From Symsagittifera roscoffensis (Eukaryota > Xenacoelomorpha > Acoela > Convolutidae): 64,000 bases of DNA. A model generated the notes under the pieces. That model ran no database searches. It was not told the DNA's origin and saw only the letters and a list, made by a program, of their open reading frames with translations. The stretch covers positions 47,418,001 through 47,482,000 of the forward strand of contig NC_087067.1 of assembly GCF_963678635.1 (NCBI RefSeq), in the 5' to 3' direction. The position numbers and the translations under genes are program-made. Shown here in pieces: positions 12,301-24,603 of the stretch (its first letter is position 1; every line of letters starts with the position of its first letter).

Positions 12301-13270
12301 TATATTTTATGCTTTTTGTAGTCGCTGCTTTCAGTAAAAAGTGCAAAAATTATTTTAAAAGCTTTCACATCAAATCAAAGATATAACTTTTATATTTTTT
12401 TCATTTCTCATTGAAATTGTTTCAAGATGCAATTAAAAAAACTTTTATCCACCAAAATATCAGCACATTGCTTTATCTTTGGAAGTTTTATTCGGAAGAT
12501 TTATTTTTCACCTGAACCTTTCAACTAAAATAAAAGGTTCTCCATGACAATTTTATTTCGTGGTAAAACTTTAAAATTTGTGTTCAGATAAGCCAAAGCG
12601 TGACAAGCCATCTCGCTTTTAGAGGTTTTGTTTTACACAAAAAATATTGGCCCATTGAATATAATTGATTTATACTTTTTTGTGACAGAATTTGGCATTT
12701 ATACTTGATTTGAAGATTTTTTCTTATGAACTTATATCACTTATAATCGATTATTATGGATTATAATTTATTGGAAATTATCACGTTTATAATATATCAA
12801 ATATCCTTTAAAGACCTAATTTTGGTAATTAGAATCAATTAAAATTGTTAAAAATTATCATAATAATCCTTTATCGTCGATAACTTACACCTAAACTTTG
12901 ATGCGGGAAACTGTTTTCTTTTTAAGCTTCAAACTGTTGTGTTTGTTTCCAGGACACAATAAACAAATCAGAAAAATTACCGACTAATCGGCAATAATCT
13001 CACTAACTGCAATTTGAGGTTTGCCTTTGCTGATATTTGTCTTTGCTGTAGTTGAACCACTACAGCTGAAATAAATGCTAATTGCAAGAAAAAAAAATAT
13101 GTTCCTGAAAATTTTGCCTTATCAAACGATATGTTCGCAATTTGAAAACACTCGAAAAAGTTAAACTAAAGTATTTATATTTTACTTGAATTAATTAATT
13201 GAATTAGTTGATTGAAATGAACTAAGTAATTTAGATGCGAGTTTACTTCATAAGTTTGTTCAATTTATTC
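9366..13270. other. No gene recognised
   Basis: AT-rich sequence with scattered short frames, none resembling a known family. Minor structure: a weak internal duplication around 9620-9670 and 9795-9850 (segments about 'ccatac...cacctc.ccc.gg'), two copies of a roughly 20-base AGGCGGCCCG-containing phrase near 11760-11800, and an exact tandem pair of about 49 bases at 12016-12115. From about 12110 to 12900 the AT-palindromic ATTATAATCGATT-like motif is frequent. Confidence 0.6.
12016..12115. repeat. Two-copy tandem repeat, ~51-bp period
   Basis: A segment beginning ATAACCAAATATTTCAGG and ending ATTATGATCAACTA occurs twice in a row with almost no differences, which suggests a recent local slip or duplication. 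It has no coding meaning that I can see. Confidence 0.9.
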
Positions 13271-13277
13271 GCTTTTG

Positions 13278-13445
13278 CAGGAGTTGAGATTGATGGCAGG
13301 AGTTGTGATCGAAGTTGGGTTACAGGAATTGGTATCGAAGTTTGGTTACAGGTATCGGGATCGAAATTGGGTCACAGGAATTGGGATTGAACTTGGGTTA
13401 CAGGAATTCAGATCGAAGTTAATGACAGGAATTGAGACTGGTAGC
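13278..13445. repeat. Minisatellite, ~30-bp unit
   Basis: About six degenerate units of the form ACAGGAATTGGGATCGAAGT followed by TGGGTT. Units vary by substitutions and small indels. Non-coding. Confidence 0.75.
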
Positions 13446-13537
13446 TGATCAACTTAGCTGAGATTGAACTTGTTGGTGAACACCTAGTAAATAAACGATA
13501 TAAATTAAAACGTTACCACATATAAACATATATGTAA

Positions 13538-13944
13538 ATGGAATCCGCGAAAAAAAAAGCGCATTCCGCTTACATTTTGCGGATTCTACTTACAATTTGC
13601 GGATTCTACGTACAATTTGCGGATTCCACTTACATTTTGCGAATTCCATTTACAGTCGCGGATTCCGCAACAGCTCAACTTAACGATACAAATGTCTTAT
13701 CATTTGTTTGTGGATTCCACGAACTGTTCTGGATTCCGCAAATACAGTTGCGGATTTCGCAAATTCGACTATTTTTGGAGCGATTTTGAGCGGTACAACG
13801 ATTTAGGTATTTGTTTGTGGAATCCAAAACAGCATAGAAGATCAAAGAAAAGTAGCAATGTTGCGGATTCCGCGATAAATCTGATTTTGGCCTGTTGCGG
13901 ATTCCACTTGGAATGCACAGAATGCACAGTTTGGCCTCGTAATG
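13538..13944. mobile_element. Expanded copy of a MITE with TGCGGATTCC repeats
   Basis: The right edge ends in GCACAGTTTGGCCTCGTAATG-like sequence, the same terminus as the MITE at 52627-52827. Inside, the phrase TTGCGGATTC followed by CACTTACA is repeated in tandem and in scattered copies through about 13550-13660 and again at 13735-13890. The canonical MITE has only one GCGGATTCC phrase next to a TTGTAAGC stretch, so this copy appears internally amplified. The left terminus is not recognisable. Short open frames here are by-products of the repeat. Confidence 0.6.
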
Positions 13945-16939
13945 ACGGCTCTTAGGTTTCTCTCTTCGATGAAAAGTTAGCTCAAAATTGATTACAGCTG
14001 ATTAAACTCTTGGAAAAAGTTTGGGCGTTGATTTTCCACGTGTAATTTTACTGTAAGTCTCAGTCATTCAAATCAAATACACTTTTTTTGTGTCGAGCCA
14101 TCCACTTTTCCTTTTGAATCTCGCCGAACTATTGTATGGAATCGACTGGTACCTCAATTGGAAAAGAACTTCCAATAAATTCTGGTGAGAGTTAATTTTT
14201 TTTTTAAAATGAATCGGCCGTTGATGACTGAAACATAACAAAACTCAGACACAACTCCTAGGTTCTGTTACGAGGTCAAAAAGTGCACTGGATGGGCGCA
14301 CAATTCAGTGAGTGAAAGTCACTTACGCCACATATTGATGCCAAATTACGCTTTGAACTGACACAAATATTTAAATAAAATCGTCTCAAATGGGTTCGGT
14401 TTCCAGCAAAAAGTATAAAAATTCCCAAAATTAGGCAATTATAATCGGTTAATTTGATTAGAAATAATTTTTTTTTCTGCTGAGAAAAACAATAGTTTTT
14501 TAATCATAAAATTTATCTTTACCTAAATACGGTCGATTGTTTTTGTTGAGATTGACTAGCAAAAGACAAAATAACCGATCAGCATCAATTGATTTCCGGT
14601 TGGGAGGGTCATGAATATATCTTATCGAGTTAAAACAATGAACCCGATGGTGGCCAAAATATGCATGTATGCCAAACGTCCCCAGCATCAAAGTTTCATG
14701 AATAAAAATCGATTAAAATGGATTTTATTTGACTAAGATGTTGTCTTTATAATCGATTATCATGGCCAATTTAGACAACCTAACGGATGTTTAATCCATT
14801 TTCGATGGTTTTCAAAAATAAAACTTCTATAAAATCAATTGTAATTGATTATAACTCATTTTTTTTCAATACAATGGCTTATTTTTTGTACATAAAATCC
14901 ATGAAAATTGATATAAAATTTGTAAAAAATGACTTTTGCTTTTTGCAACTTGATACATAACTCGAACTAACACTTTCATACAGGGGCGGCCAATAGTTAG
15001 TAATTTTGAAGAAACGAATATGTGGTAACTTTACCAAAAGGTCCCAAAAACGGCATTTTTGATCAGTTCTTTAAAAAATTTGGCTGCAGCGCTCGGAAAA
15101 CCAACTTGGCCGACTTGATAAAATTTCGGATGTTTTTGAAAGTCCGCCCAACGTCCCCCTACCCTACACACCCCCAAACAACCTCCCACCTCACGCGTTT
15201 AACACACCCCACTAAACACTAAACACCCCCCACCGGGACAAGTAACTATGTAGTATGTGTAAACGTGGAGATGGGGTAGTGTAGGGTCTACCCCGCAACC
15301 CCCCCCCCCCCCACACACACACACATTTGCATACTAGTTTAAAAAAAATAAAATAATAACAAAAACTTTATAAATTTTCATAAACTCTCTTGAAATTAGG
15401 AAACAGTTGTAATTAAGCGAGAGAACAGCAAAACTAACTTAAATTCAACCTTATCATGAAAAAATGAAAGCAACTTACCAAAAAACTTTAATAAATGGAC
15501 TAGAATCCATTATAATTGATTAAAACTTATTATTTTTCTTTTGATAAATTTTTTAAAAAATAAATTGAAAATTATCGATTATAATTGTTTAAATTGAACT
15601 TTTTTTTGCTTGAAAATAGTATCATTATAATCCAATATAGTCAATTAAATAGCATTATCTTTTTCCTTTTAACCGAATTCTTTTGTGAGCTTTCAATCTA
15701 CTTTTTGCACTTTTTGAAGCTTTTTGCAAATTTCGAGCGCAAAGGAACAAGTTCATTCCCATATTTACGTTTCACTACCCCCGTGTCCCTCAATGGCCAT
15801 ATCCCCTTCTTACGATATAAATATTTGAGTTTGATGGAGAAAAAAAAACAGTTTTAGAGAATGCCGGTATTGTGAATTGTTTTTCTTGTGTTTTGGGACG
15901 CCTCTTGTCGTCTCTTTGTGTTGCCATAAAGTGCCCTTTCCGGTAGTTTACTGGTAGTTTGTACTGACTGGAGTGGTTTTTTGTTGGGTTTGTCTTTGTT
16001 GTTTCGTGATTTACTGGATGATTTGATGTTTTGCCATTGTCCCTAGGATTTTTCGACATAATTGGGATGCCTCCGAAGCCTCCGATTTTTTGATGACTAA
16101 AAAACGATAGCTCTTGTTATGGCGGGCTGACTTGTACGCGACGAAGTCACATACACTTAATTGAGTTTGTCTACATTTTCCATATACATTTGGGTTAGGA
16201 ACAAAAGCAATTCTGCTTTTCCTCAGCAGTCTAGGATGTTTCCCGAAAAATTGAATTCATGGGGTGTGGCGTGCTTATCTTAAGGTTTTCCCGTCTGACA
16301 ATTTGTACTTGGAATTCTCAAACTTGAGATTTGGAAGTTCCTTACGTATTATATCAATGTTTATTTCCCCACGTAATATGGCGGTTGCAATTTTGCAACA
16401 CTAGATGCTCAAGCAAATAATCGAAATGATCAATAGAATTTGTTTAATAATTCTGAGTGGGTTAATAATCACATTGAATCACTACTCCTTTTTTACCCTT
16501 GTTTTTTCTAGTTGATTATGCGACCGCCTTGAAAACGATCTTTTTGGAAAATTTTTAGATTCACATAGCCATTTCAGCTGATTTTAATTTTATAGGTGAA
16601 TTACACAGTTTCGTTTGTGTGAATATAACCGTCTGAAGGAACAATTCTGCAAAAGTAACGTGAAACTAGAAGTCACTGAGTTCAATTTTTCATCACCTTT
16701 ATAGTTATTTCGTGTTGCTCTTCTGCCAATCAATTGCCTTGTTTCTCTGAACATTTATTTCATTAACTTGATCAAATAGATAATATCTATATGTTGTGCC
16801 GATTTTTCTGAGGCTCTGCAAAAAGTTGGTCTTATAATAGCTATTTGTTTTTTTTTAAATCCAAATCACTGACATTCCGCGTTTTACGTTAGTAATTCAC
16901 TGACTGTAGGACGAACCGTTGGAGAGGGATGAATATTAA
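13945..16939. other. No gene recognised; AT-palindromic and C-rich repeats
   Basis: No convincing coding sequence. A truncated hAT-like terminus starts at about 14985 (CAGGGGCGG) and shows internal similarity to the complete MITE at 30279-30644, but its right end is missing. A C-rich stretch with short ACAC repeats runs from about 15160 to 15325. The AT-palindromic motif recurs around 14700-14900 and 15490-15650. Confidence 0.55.
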
Positions 16940-17051
16940 CTATTTCGCCGCAGTCGGTCCCACTTTGAGGAGTCGAATGACACTGGGACCCCTTGAACCG
17001 TGATGGAAAGGGGACCCGCCGTAACCCATTTGCCCAAGGTTGTCCAAGTTA
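16940..17051 (-). CDS. Candidate terminal exon of an unidentified gene
   Basis: On the minus strand a TTCTAGATTTTAG acceptor precedes 112 bases that are clearly more GC-rich than the flanks. They read (T)NLDNLGQMGYGGSPFHHGSR then GPSVIRLLKVGPTAAK and a TAG stop. The glycine-rich character, composition shift and splice acceptor argue for a real last exon. I do not recognise the protein and found no convincing upstream exon on the minus strand; a GC-richer open stretch at about 18130-18335 on the same strand is the only nearby candidate. It could also be a small structured RNA or part of an old repeat. Confidence 0.3.
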
Positions 17052-18772
17052 CTAAAATCTAGAAAAACGACAATATTAGTAACTAAGGTGAATTTGTCAA
17101 CAAACTCCTCACAGAAAAAAATTTAAAAACTCACCAAAAAACTAGAAAATCAAAACAAAATGTTAATTTTTTTTTCTGATCTAAATGATTTAATAGGCTT
17201 TAATCCTAAAACAACGCTTACAACTTCAACGAATTTTCCAGGTGTAAGAAAAGTTTTCACTGCTTAACCCAATTTTTAGATTTTTATTATAAACTTTATA
17301 AACGTATTATATTCGCTTTGTTCGCTCAAATTGAAACTAAAAGTCAGAAATTTCAGACCGGTTTTTCTCAACACAGAAAATTTTCGTAACATTTTAAATG
17401 TTAATCATGGACTACGAAAATTGATTGTTATCCATTAAAACCTCGATGAAGAACAGCTTGCGCAAGTTTTTTCGAAGAGAAAGGATGTGGTGCTTTTTAA
17501 AGATTGATCAAACCCTTTTTTGAGCTCCCCTAGCACCCATTAAAACCTAAGACTATAATTAGCAAAATTTTCTAGCGCCGCAGTGGAACTTTGAAAAAAA
17601 AACAGACGTGATGGGGGGCAACATTTGGACGGTTTTGAGACCCATCATGTTTTTCGGCGTGTATAAAAAGCATCTTGCAATTTTTAAGAGAGTAGCGATC
17701 CACCTGCATAACATGCATAAAAATCAGGACATAAAACGGGCAGTGAAGGTGGAACGATTTCATGTTAGTTGCAACCCAAGAAAGAATGTTTGCAGTACGA
17801 AAAACTGCCATTGCTTAGATGTCATCATGTTTTTTTGAACGAAAGATCAAAAGGTGTCATTTGGTTTATATTTAAATGACTTCTTTTTTGAAATTTCAAT
17901 ATGATGTTAAATACATAGTTTTTTTTATGATTTGCTCCAAATCCGCGTTCCTTGCAATTTGCATTCTTGAAACTTCTCATTTTTTTCTGGATTATGTGCC
18001 AAATGTACTTTGTACGCGTAATTGCGGTTCTTTTAATTTGGCAACAACTTCAAAAAGTTTGATGGTTTTTCTAAATGCCACAAAACTTTTGTCGCCGATT
18101 TATCGGGCGCCGATTTATCTGGCGCCATCTGGAACGCGTGGGAAATGAAGGTTCGCTAGTGGTTGCCCCACTATAGCACTCTCCAGGCGAGTAAGTTTTA
18201 GCCATGGCACAAATTGATTGTCGATTGATTCTCTCGTGCTGCCAAAAAACATAATTTCTCTAGCTGTCATCTGCAGGCGGATGACAGCCACCATGAGCCT
18301 GCAGAGCCCTGACAAAGTTTTGAACCAGCTCAAGAGAACTAACTAAAACGGGTCAATTTATTTGGTTTAGCATCAGAGGGGGTAAGAGTGCAAAACGAAG
18401 TAATAATAACTCTAACTGGGCCTGATTCCCTCCCTTGTTTTGAGCCCGTTTCATTTTGAACCCCTTATTTTAAATTGACCCGTTTTATTCGTATTGATTG
18501 GGTTTGAAATTTCGCAAAATGAAATGACCTCTTCGTTTTCTTCTCTAAAGTTAAATGAGTTTGAGAAATACGAGTTTCAAATTTTTGTCTTAGTTCTTGT
18601 CATCCGGTTATTTTGACTTTGTCGGGAGCTTTTGGGACGGTTTCGATCCACCAAGTTTTTCGGCGAGATCCCCCCCCCTCCCAAGCTTACTATAATTTGG
18701 CTCTAGTGGCACTTTCAAAAAGCTCTTGTTTGGTCGACCAGAAATAGATGTCATAAAACAGAACTGAAGTGA
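17052..18772. other. No secure gene
   Basis: Mostly AT-rich. A GC-richer stretch at 18130-18345 contains a 72-codon open frame on the minus strand with no recognisable motif and no clean splice sites. It could be an exon of the same unknown gene as 16940-17051, but nothing visible proves that. Confidence 0.4.
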
Positions 18773-19159
18773 TGAGTTATGTTCTAGGTTTAACTCATAA
18801 AGTAATTTCAGTTAGGGTACTCCGTCTGCTCGTCACGCCATCTTATTTTCGGCCGGATACATTCGTGCAACTTTTTAGTCTAATACCGATCTTAATCTTA
18901 CTCTTATATCTGCTAGTCTCAATTAGTCTCAATAGATCTAGAGTATACTGGTTTACTGCGAGCAGGTCTCTAGGATAAGCAACTAAGTTCTAAGTTAAAT
19001 TCAAAACTCTCTGGTGCTGAAATTACAAGTAATTTCAGCACTCACAAATAAGTGGGTTGTTAGTTCGATGGAGTATGATTGGTTAGTATTAAATATTTTA
19101 TAGTGATAAAATATCTAATTTATAAACAATAATAAAATCATAGTTTAGATCTGGTTCCA
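18773..19159 (-). repeat. LTR (left) of the 18.8-23.3 kb element
   Basis: It matches 22921-23307 along its full length. It contains a near-perfect hairpin at 19014-19041 (GTGCTGAAATTAC facing GTAATTTCAGCAC) and a second AT-rich hairpin around 19085-19115; both are kept in the other LTR. With the element on the minus strand this is the 3' LTR. Confidence 0.9.
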
Positions 19160-22100
19160 CCCATCCGGGGTTTACAGAGTTTTTGAATCTTTCATCTTCT
19201 ATCTGTAAGGAAGGATGGATGATGATCGTTGGTATTTGGCGAACATCATTTCTTATTTCGTTCTTGGAGAAAAGAGTTCCAGGAAGCTAGAATGGTCGAT
19301 ATAAGGGTTGTCATTCAACAATGACTGTGACAGCCAACGAAACCAATCTGATTTCAAAATGGTTTGTTATGATTGTTCGTTCTGCTTTGGTGGAGAACTG
19401 ATTGTGTTTCGTTCTTATCTGGAAATGGCGTGAAGATTGAGTTTGGAGGGAAAGCCTTGTAACTAGGATCCTTACGTATACTTGAAAATCGAGATGGTCA
19501 TTGGTCTGGTTCAATGAAGTCCTTTGCTGCGATGCCAAGTCGTACTTCAAATCCTTTTTGAGTTGTGATTGTGAGCGGCATATCTGTTGTGTTTAGCCAT
19601 TCTACAGATTGAATGTGAGGGGGTTGTCTAGTTTCTTGATGCTCGTCTTTAAGGTCGTGTATGATCTACATTCTGCATTATTTGATTTATATTTATGAAA
19701 TTTTTGTTAATCTGGTTTTTTAGTTATGATTTCTGTAAGTTGTTATCGCAAAAGCTTTTAATTTTAGTTCTGTTATTTTTAAGAGTTACTCACCCTTGAG
19801 TACTTCTTGTCAAAAATAGGGAGTGTGTCACAAAGCGTGTTTTCAAGCACGGTGGGTTAGGCCGGCCATTAAGCATGCTCAGGACGTCCTCGTCTGGTGG
19901 GTTAGGCCAGGAGTGAGGGTATGATTGCATGCTGGTTTTTATAGGGTCCTGTTTTGTGTTCACTTTTTATATTATGTTTGTTACTGGTTTTTTCTTTTTT
20001 GTTGTTTTGGTTGTGTTTTTTACTTAAAAATCAAATTGTTCGGTATGGTTTTGTCTTGCGACTTTTTGGTGTTTTACGATTTCTTTTTTTGATTTGTCAA
20101 TAGTCTTCAAAAGAAAAAATCATTCAGTTCTTAAGCTGATTTAATCCGGTTTGAGTACCGTGGGTTTTCTTTTCTTAGTCATGCTGTTTGTTTGTGGTTT
20201 ATGGTGATTAGTAAGCTGCGTTGGTTAGTTTGGATTATTATTGTTTCCATTCCAACCGGGTTAAGAGAAAGTTGGAAACTTGTTATCGCTTGTTTGAATT
20301 GTTGTTAGTGAAAGTTAAAATTTGGTTCGGTTATTTTAAATAATTTGTCGTGGGCGAGCTGTGCGAATTTGGATAGAATTTCTGTGCGAGTGAATATAAA
20401 GAAACAATATAAAAGGTTAGTAATGCTCTCTTCTTGTATAAATTTACTACTTGAATGTTGAATTTCACTGCTTTGTGAGGATTCATATTATTAATTGATT
20501 TTCGTGGTATTTAAATTTACTACGTTGGGGAAAACAATTTATAGATTAATTTACTGCTGTGGGGAAAAATTTTACTGCATTATTCAGTGCGATTTGTTAA
20601 TAAAAACTTATAGTTTATAAAAGAGTTTTGAATTTTTATTTGGTTTTTCTGTTTGTAGGTGATCGTGATCTAAAGACTAAAAAAAAACATTTCATAAGGA
20701 ATGGTTAGTGTTATTTTGAATTACTTAGTTTTATATTATTCAGTTCATATTTACCTTATTCGTCAGGAAAGAAGCCATGAGGAAAATTATCGTGAATGAC
20801 ATCAGACGTGGTTAGTAATTTTGCTAATATGCGAATGATATTTTTAGTCTGAAGCAGTGGCCAAAGCAATTGAAGTGCTTTAATGGTTTTTAGTTCTTCA
20901 GTGCCAACGGAAAATTCAAAAGGTGTGTTTTGGATTAGATTGCAAAGTTTATGATTGTATTTAGTAATGTGGATAAATTCTAAACTAGGTATTTCTATAG
21001 GTTGAATGTCTTGATGCGGGACAATGAGTGGTCGGGACTCTTCTACGTTGAAGGTTTTGGTGAGGGGACAGAATATATACATTTGTGTGATGGGGTCATA
21101 ATTACGAAGGATGCCTTGAAGGTTAGTATTTTTAATACAATATGTGAAATTAAGGAAAAACGGTGATGTGTATTTGGAGTTAATGAATTAAAATCGGTGA
21201 TGGGGTTGTCGTGATGGTGTGTGTAAGTCAAAATGATTTTGCATGAATCTATGATAAGTGTAGATATGTGTTTGCTTAGTTTTTAACATGATGTCGTGTG
21301 AACAGTGCAAATCAAGTTCTTTGGGTGTAAGGAAGCGAAAGGTTAGTGAAAAGGTTTCAAATTTTTCGTAAAATGATTTGTAAGCTTGGATGTCAGATAG
21401 TGCTTCTGAAATGATGTGATTGTCTTTTTTATCTAGTATGCTAACTGTGAATAAATAAGGTGTTGTAAAAAAATTTCAGTTAATTGTGGGTTAGCGAACT
21501 GATCGTCGTCAAAGAATTTTCTTGGTTAGGTCTGATGATATTGTGATCATAATATTCGATTGAATATTTATTAGCTCGGGGTGCGGTGAATGTTTTAAGT
21601 GATTTTTAATTTCCGATGTGCATGAATTGTCAAGGGGTTAGTGCTGTAGTTAATTTAAATAGTTCAGTTTTATTTCTTTCAATGTCTTGTGCTGTGTTAA
21701 GGAGTGGTAAAGCAAGGGGGTTTGTAAAATGATAATAGGATGTCCAATGGAGTGTAGCGATTAATACATGTTCATCTACAAATTTGTTTGGTTCAGGGTT
21801 AGGTTCGGAGTGATTATATGTATACTGAGGAAAGAAGGGTAAGGTTTCTTGGAGGAATTTGATAGTATATTTGGTGAGTTGGCTGATTGATGTATTCTCG
21901 GGCGGTTCAGGGTTTGGATGGAAAGGGGCGATTAGGGAATATTCGTTTAAAGGTTCTATAAGCACGGCTAGTACTAGATGATGATTGCGTGGATGTAGAT
22001 GATTGAGCTAGAGGTGGGGTGTAACCTGAAGAAGGCGTAGGGGTTGGTGGGTTTGATGATGTTATTGTTGATGATAATTGTTAGGGTGTGAGTGTGTTGT

Positions 22101-22920
22101 ATTTGTTGTTGTAGCGTTATGAGGTTGTTTAGTTCATAAGAAATTTGGGTATTGTCAGGGGAATTGTTTGTGGAACGTCTAGTTGTAAAAGGGGAGTAGG
22201 TTGGAGTTACTTGGGAAACATCAGAAGGGGTAGAGGGGGATACATATTGGGTTTGGGAGTTGATTGGTTGAAAGGGAAGTTTTGAGAAGGTAGAGGGGCT
22301 GGGTTGATAAAAGATTGAGGGGCTAGGTTCGGAATCTGCAAATTCATTAGGGGTTTCTAAGTCGGAGTTTTCAAATTGGGAGATTATATGAAAAACTGTG
22401 ATATCTGAGTTAGCATCAGAATCCATGCCGGATGATGTGTTAATATAAGGTGAATCAAGTGGCGGGAAAGCAAAAAGTGGGATGATGGGGATTGGATTTT
22501 GGAGATTGGCTGGGTGGCAATTTGAACGGTGTAGGGATTAATTTGTCGGCCCATCGTGGGCTAAAAAAATGATTATTATGAGATTGAAATGTGGTGGTAT
22601 GGGGCTGTTCGATTATTTGTTGGTATGTTTCATCATTTTATGAGTGTTGTGATAATATGTGCTGAATGGGGCTTTGCATATAGTTAGGTCTTGAATTTGT
22701 AGGGTTTGTGAGTGCTAGGTTTCTAAAATTTCGTGATACTAGTGATAACGGATGGTTTTGATGTGAATTTGGTAATTGTGGTGCTGTCGGTTATATGTTT
22801 GTATTGTTTCGTGATTCATCATATGTTTTTGGTTTTGTTGATAGTTTTGTATTATATTCTTTCATTTGTGCGTCTAAAAGTATTTAGTTTATTGATGTAG
22901 AAAAAAATTCCAAAAATAGA

Positions 22921-23307
22921 TGAGTTATGTTCTAGGTTTAACTCATAGAGTAATTTCAGATAGGGTACACCGTCTGCTCGTCACGCTATCTTATTTTCAG
23001 TCTGATAGATTCATGCAACTTCTTAGTCTAATACCGATCTTAATCTTACTCTTATATCTGCTAGTCTCAATTAGTCTCAATAGATCTAGAGTATACTGGT
23101 TTATTGCGAGTAGGTCTCTAGGAGAGGCAACTAAGTTCTAAGTTAAATTCAAAACTCTCTGGTGCTGAAATTACAAGTAATTTCAGCACTTACAAAGAGG
23201 TGGGTTGTTACTTCGATAGAGTATGATTGGTTAGTATTAAATATTTTATAGTGATAAAATATCTAATATATAACCAATAATAAAATCATAGTTTAGATCT
23301 GGTTCCA
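22921..23307 (-). repeat. LTR (right) of the 18.8-23.3 kb element
   Basis: Same length as the left LTR, with TG/CA ends. The hairpin is at 23162-23189. In minus orientation this is the 5' LTR. I see no clear primer-binding site starting TGG immediately inside it, which weakens the orientation call. Confidence 0.9.
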
Positions 23308-23311
23308 GTGA

Positions 23312-24343
23312 GGAAATTTTAGAAAACTTTGACAACCATAGATTTGGGGGTGGTTGCCCCCTCGATATAGTTCTGTTTTTGGCTGACAAGTTCGACTTGG
23401 TGTTGAACTTGAGTCACGGCTGCAGAGTTTTTTGTCGCTAAGTTTCCTTGACTCGACGTTGAAGCTCACCAAAAAGTAGGCATCTTGACTGTTAAATGAA
23501 TGTTTCTTTTAGGTCCACAAAAATCTCTTTACTTCTACATAAAGCTTTAGAAAAAACGTTGATAAAATGAATTCAAATCAATATTAACTTCAGATATTGA
23601 AACTATATATAATCAAGCTATTTACATGCAGGATTCATTAATGAAACGCTCAGAAAAACTCAATTACTTTGCTGTTTCCTTGTGGATTTTCAGCCAAATT
23701 TGTTCGGGCTAGCGTAATTTACCAAGAAAGGTTTGAGAAAAGCTAAAAAAGAAGAATACAAAAATTGGTGAGTGCAACAATTACCGCGAATCTTATACAC
23801 CAGCAGATCTTCGCGATTTTAGTGATAAGGAAAAAAGTGAGCTAAAAATCTGTTCATTCATTGGATACTTTTTGGTTGGACTAAAATAACGCTTTTTCCA
23901 TGGTTTTTCCGTGCATGGGTTCATGGGATGAAAGATAAGTGGAAGCCTTATCATGTAAGTTAGGTTGTTAGAAAGTTACTAGTTTGAAGCCAGGGACGGG
24001 TTGTATGAGGACATCAGCCCTCCCCCACCTCAGCACCCTGACTTTTATACAAACCAGGTCTTGCATTTGTAGTACCGTTTTATAAAATCAATTTGTGCCT
24101 AGATATCCATTGAATTTTACTAAGTTGTCTATGGCGCCAAAACGCGCTAACAATTTCGAGGCAAAAATGTTTGTTTTTAATGTTACAGTAATTCTTACAG
24201 CAAGAGCCCAAAAATTTACTGTCTGTACATATGTTCTGCCTCAGTGTCATGGCCACTTTCCGATCAAACAATTTGAGCCTGTTTGCAATTTTTCGCCATG
24301 TTCTTTGCGTTTTTAGGTCCCAGAGCCATATTTTTGATTAGTT
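23312..24343. other. Flank and probable 3' region of tetraspanin A
   Basis: No supported coding exon. The sequence immediately left of the TRIM-like element is the original downstream flank of tetraspanin A: read on the minus strand it carries the AAC TAA that would have ended that frame before the insertion (24338-24343). The rest is AT-rich with no recognisable feature. Confidence 0.5.
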
Positions 24344-24347
24344 GTGG

Positions 24348-24603
24348 TGCAGTGTTAATTCAAATGTAGTGCAATGTTACTTAATGTTACTTATGACGTC
24401 ATGCTTATCTTAAATGTTAATCTATTTTTGGATATCAAGGTCGCTATCGATCGGTCAAACAACGGTTCATTTCCAGTCAACTATGAAAGATTTGAGTAGA
24501 CACAATTAATTGTCATGACATGATTTAATGAAGTACTTTTTTATTTATATAAACAAGATGAATTAAGTCTTGGCTAGTTATCACAGTCCTTCGAGATACC
24601 ACA
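24348..24603 (+). repeat. 5' LTR of TRIM-like element
   Basis: 256 bases with TG/CA ends. It contains a perfect CRE-type palindrome TGACGTCA at 24394-24401 and a TATA-like TTTATATAAAC near 24545, both retained in the 3' copy, so the LTR plausibly carries its own Pol II promoter. Confidence 0.85.

Larger units (their letters stand above)
18773..23307 (-). mobile_element. Non-autonomous LTR retroelement, gag-like frames only
   Basis: Two direct repeats of 387 bases (18773-19159 and 22921-23307) begin TGAGTT and end GTTCCA and are flanked by the 4-base target duplication GTGA (18769-18772 and 23308-23311). By eye the LTRs differ at roughly 5 percent of sites, so the insertion is not recent. The interior is about 3.8 kb. 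The only appreciable frames are on the minus strand (about 150, 111 and 108 codons between 22426 and 20756); the first is Ser/Pro-rich like the start of some gag proteins. I see no protease, reverse transcriptase or integrase, so the element presumably moved by using another element's enzymes. It looks broken as well as non-autonomous. Minus orientation rests on these frames alone. Confidence 0.8.

Noticed and set aside
18115-18333. 72-codon exon on the minus strand
   Set aside because: GC-richer than the flanks, but with no clear splice sites or known motif.
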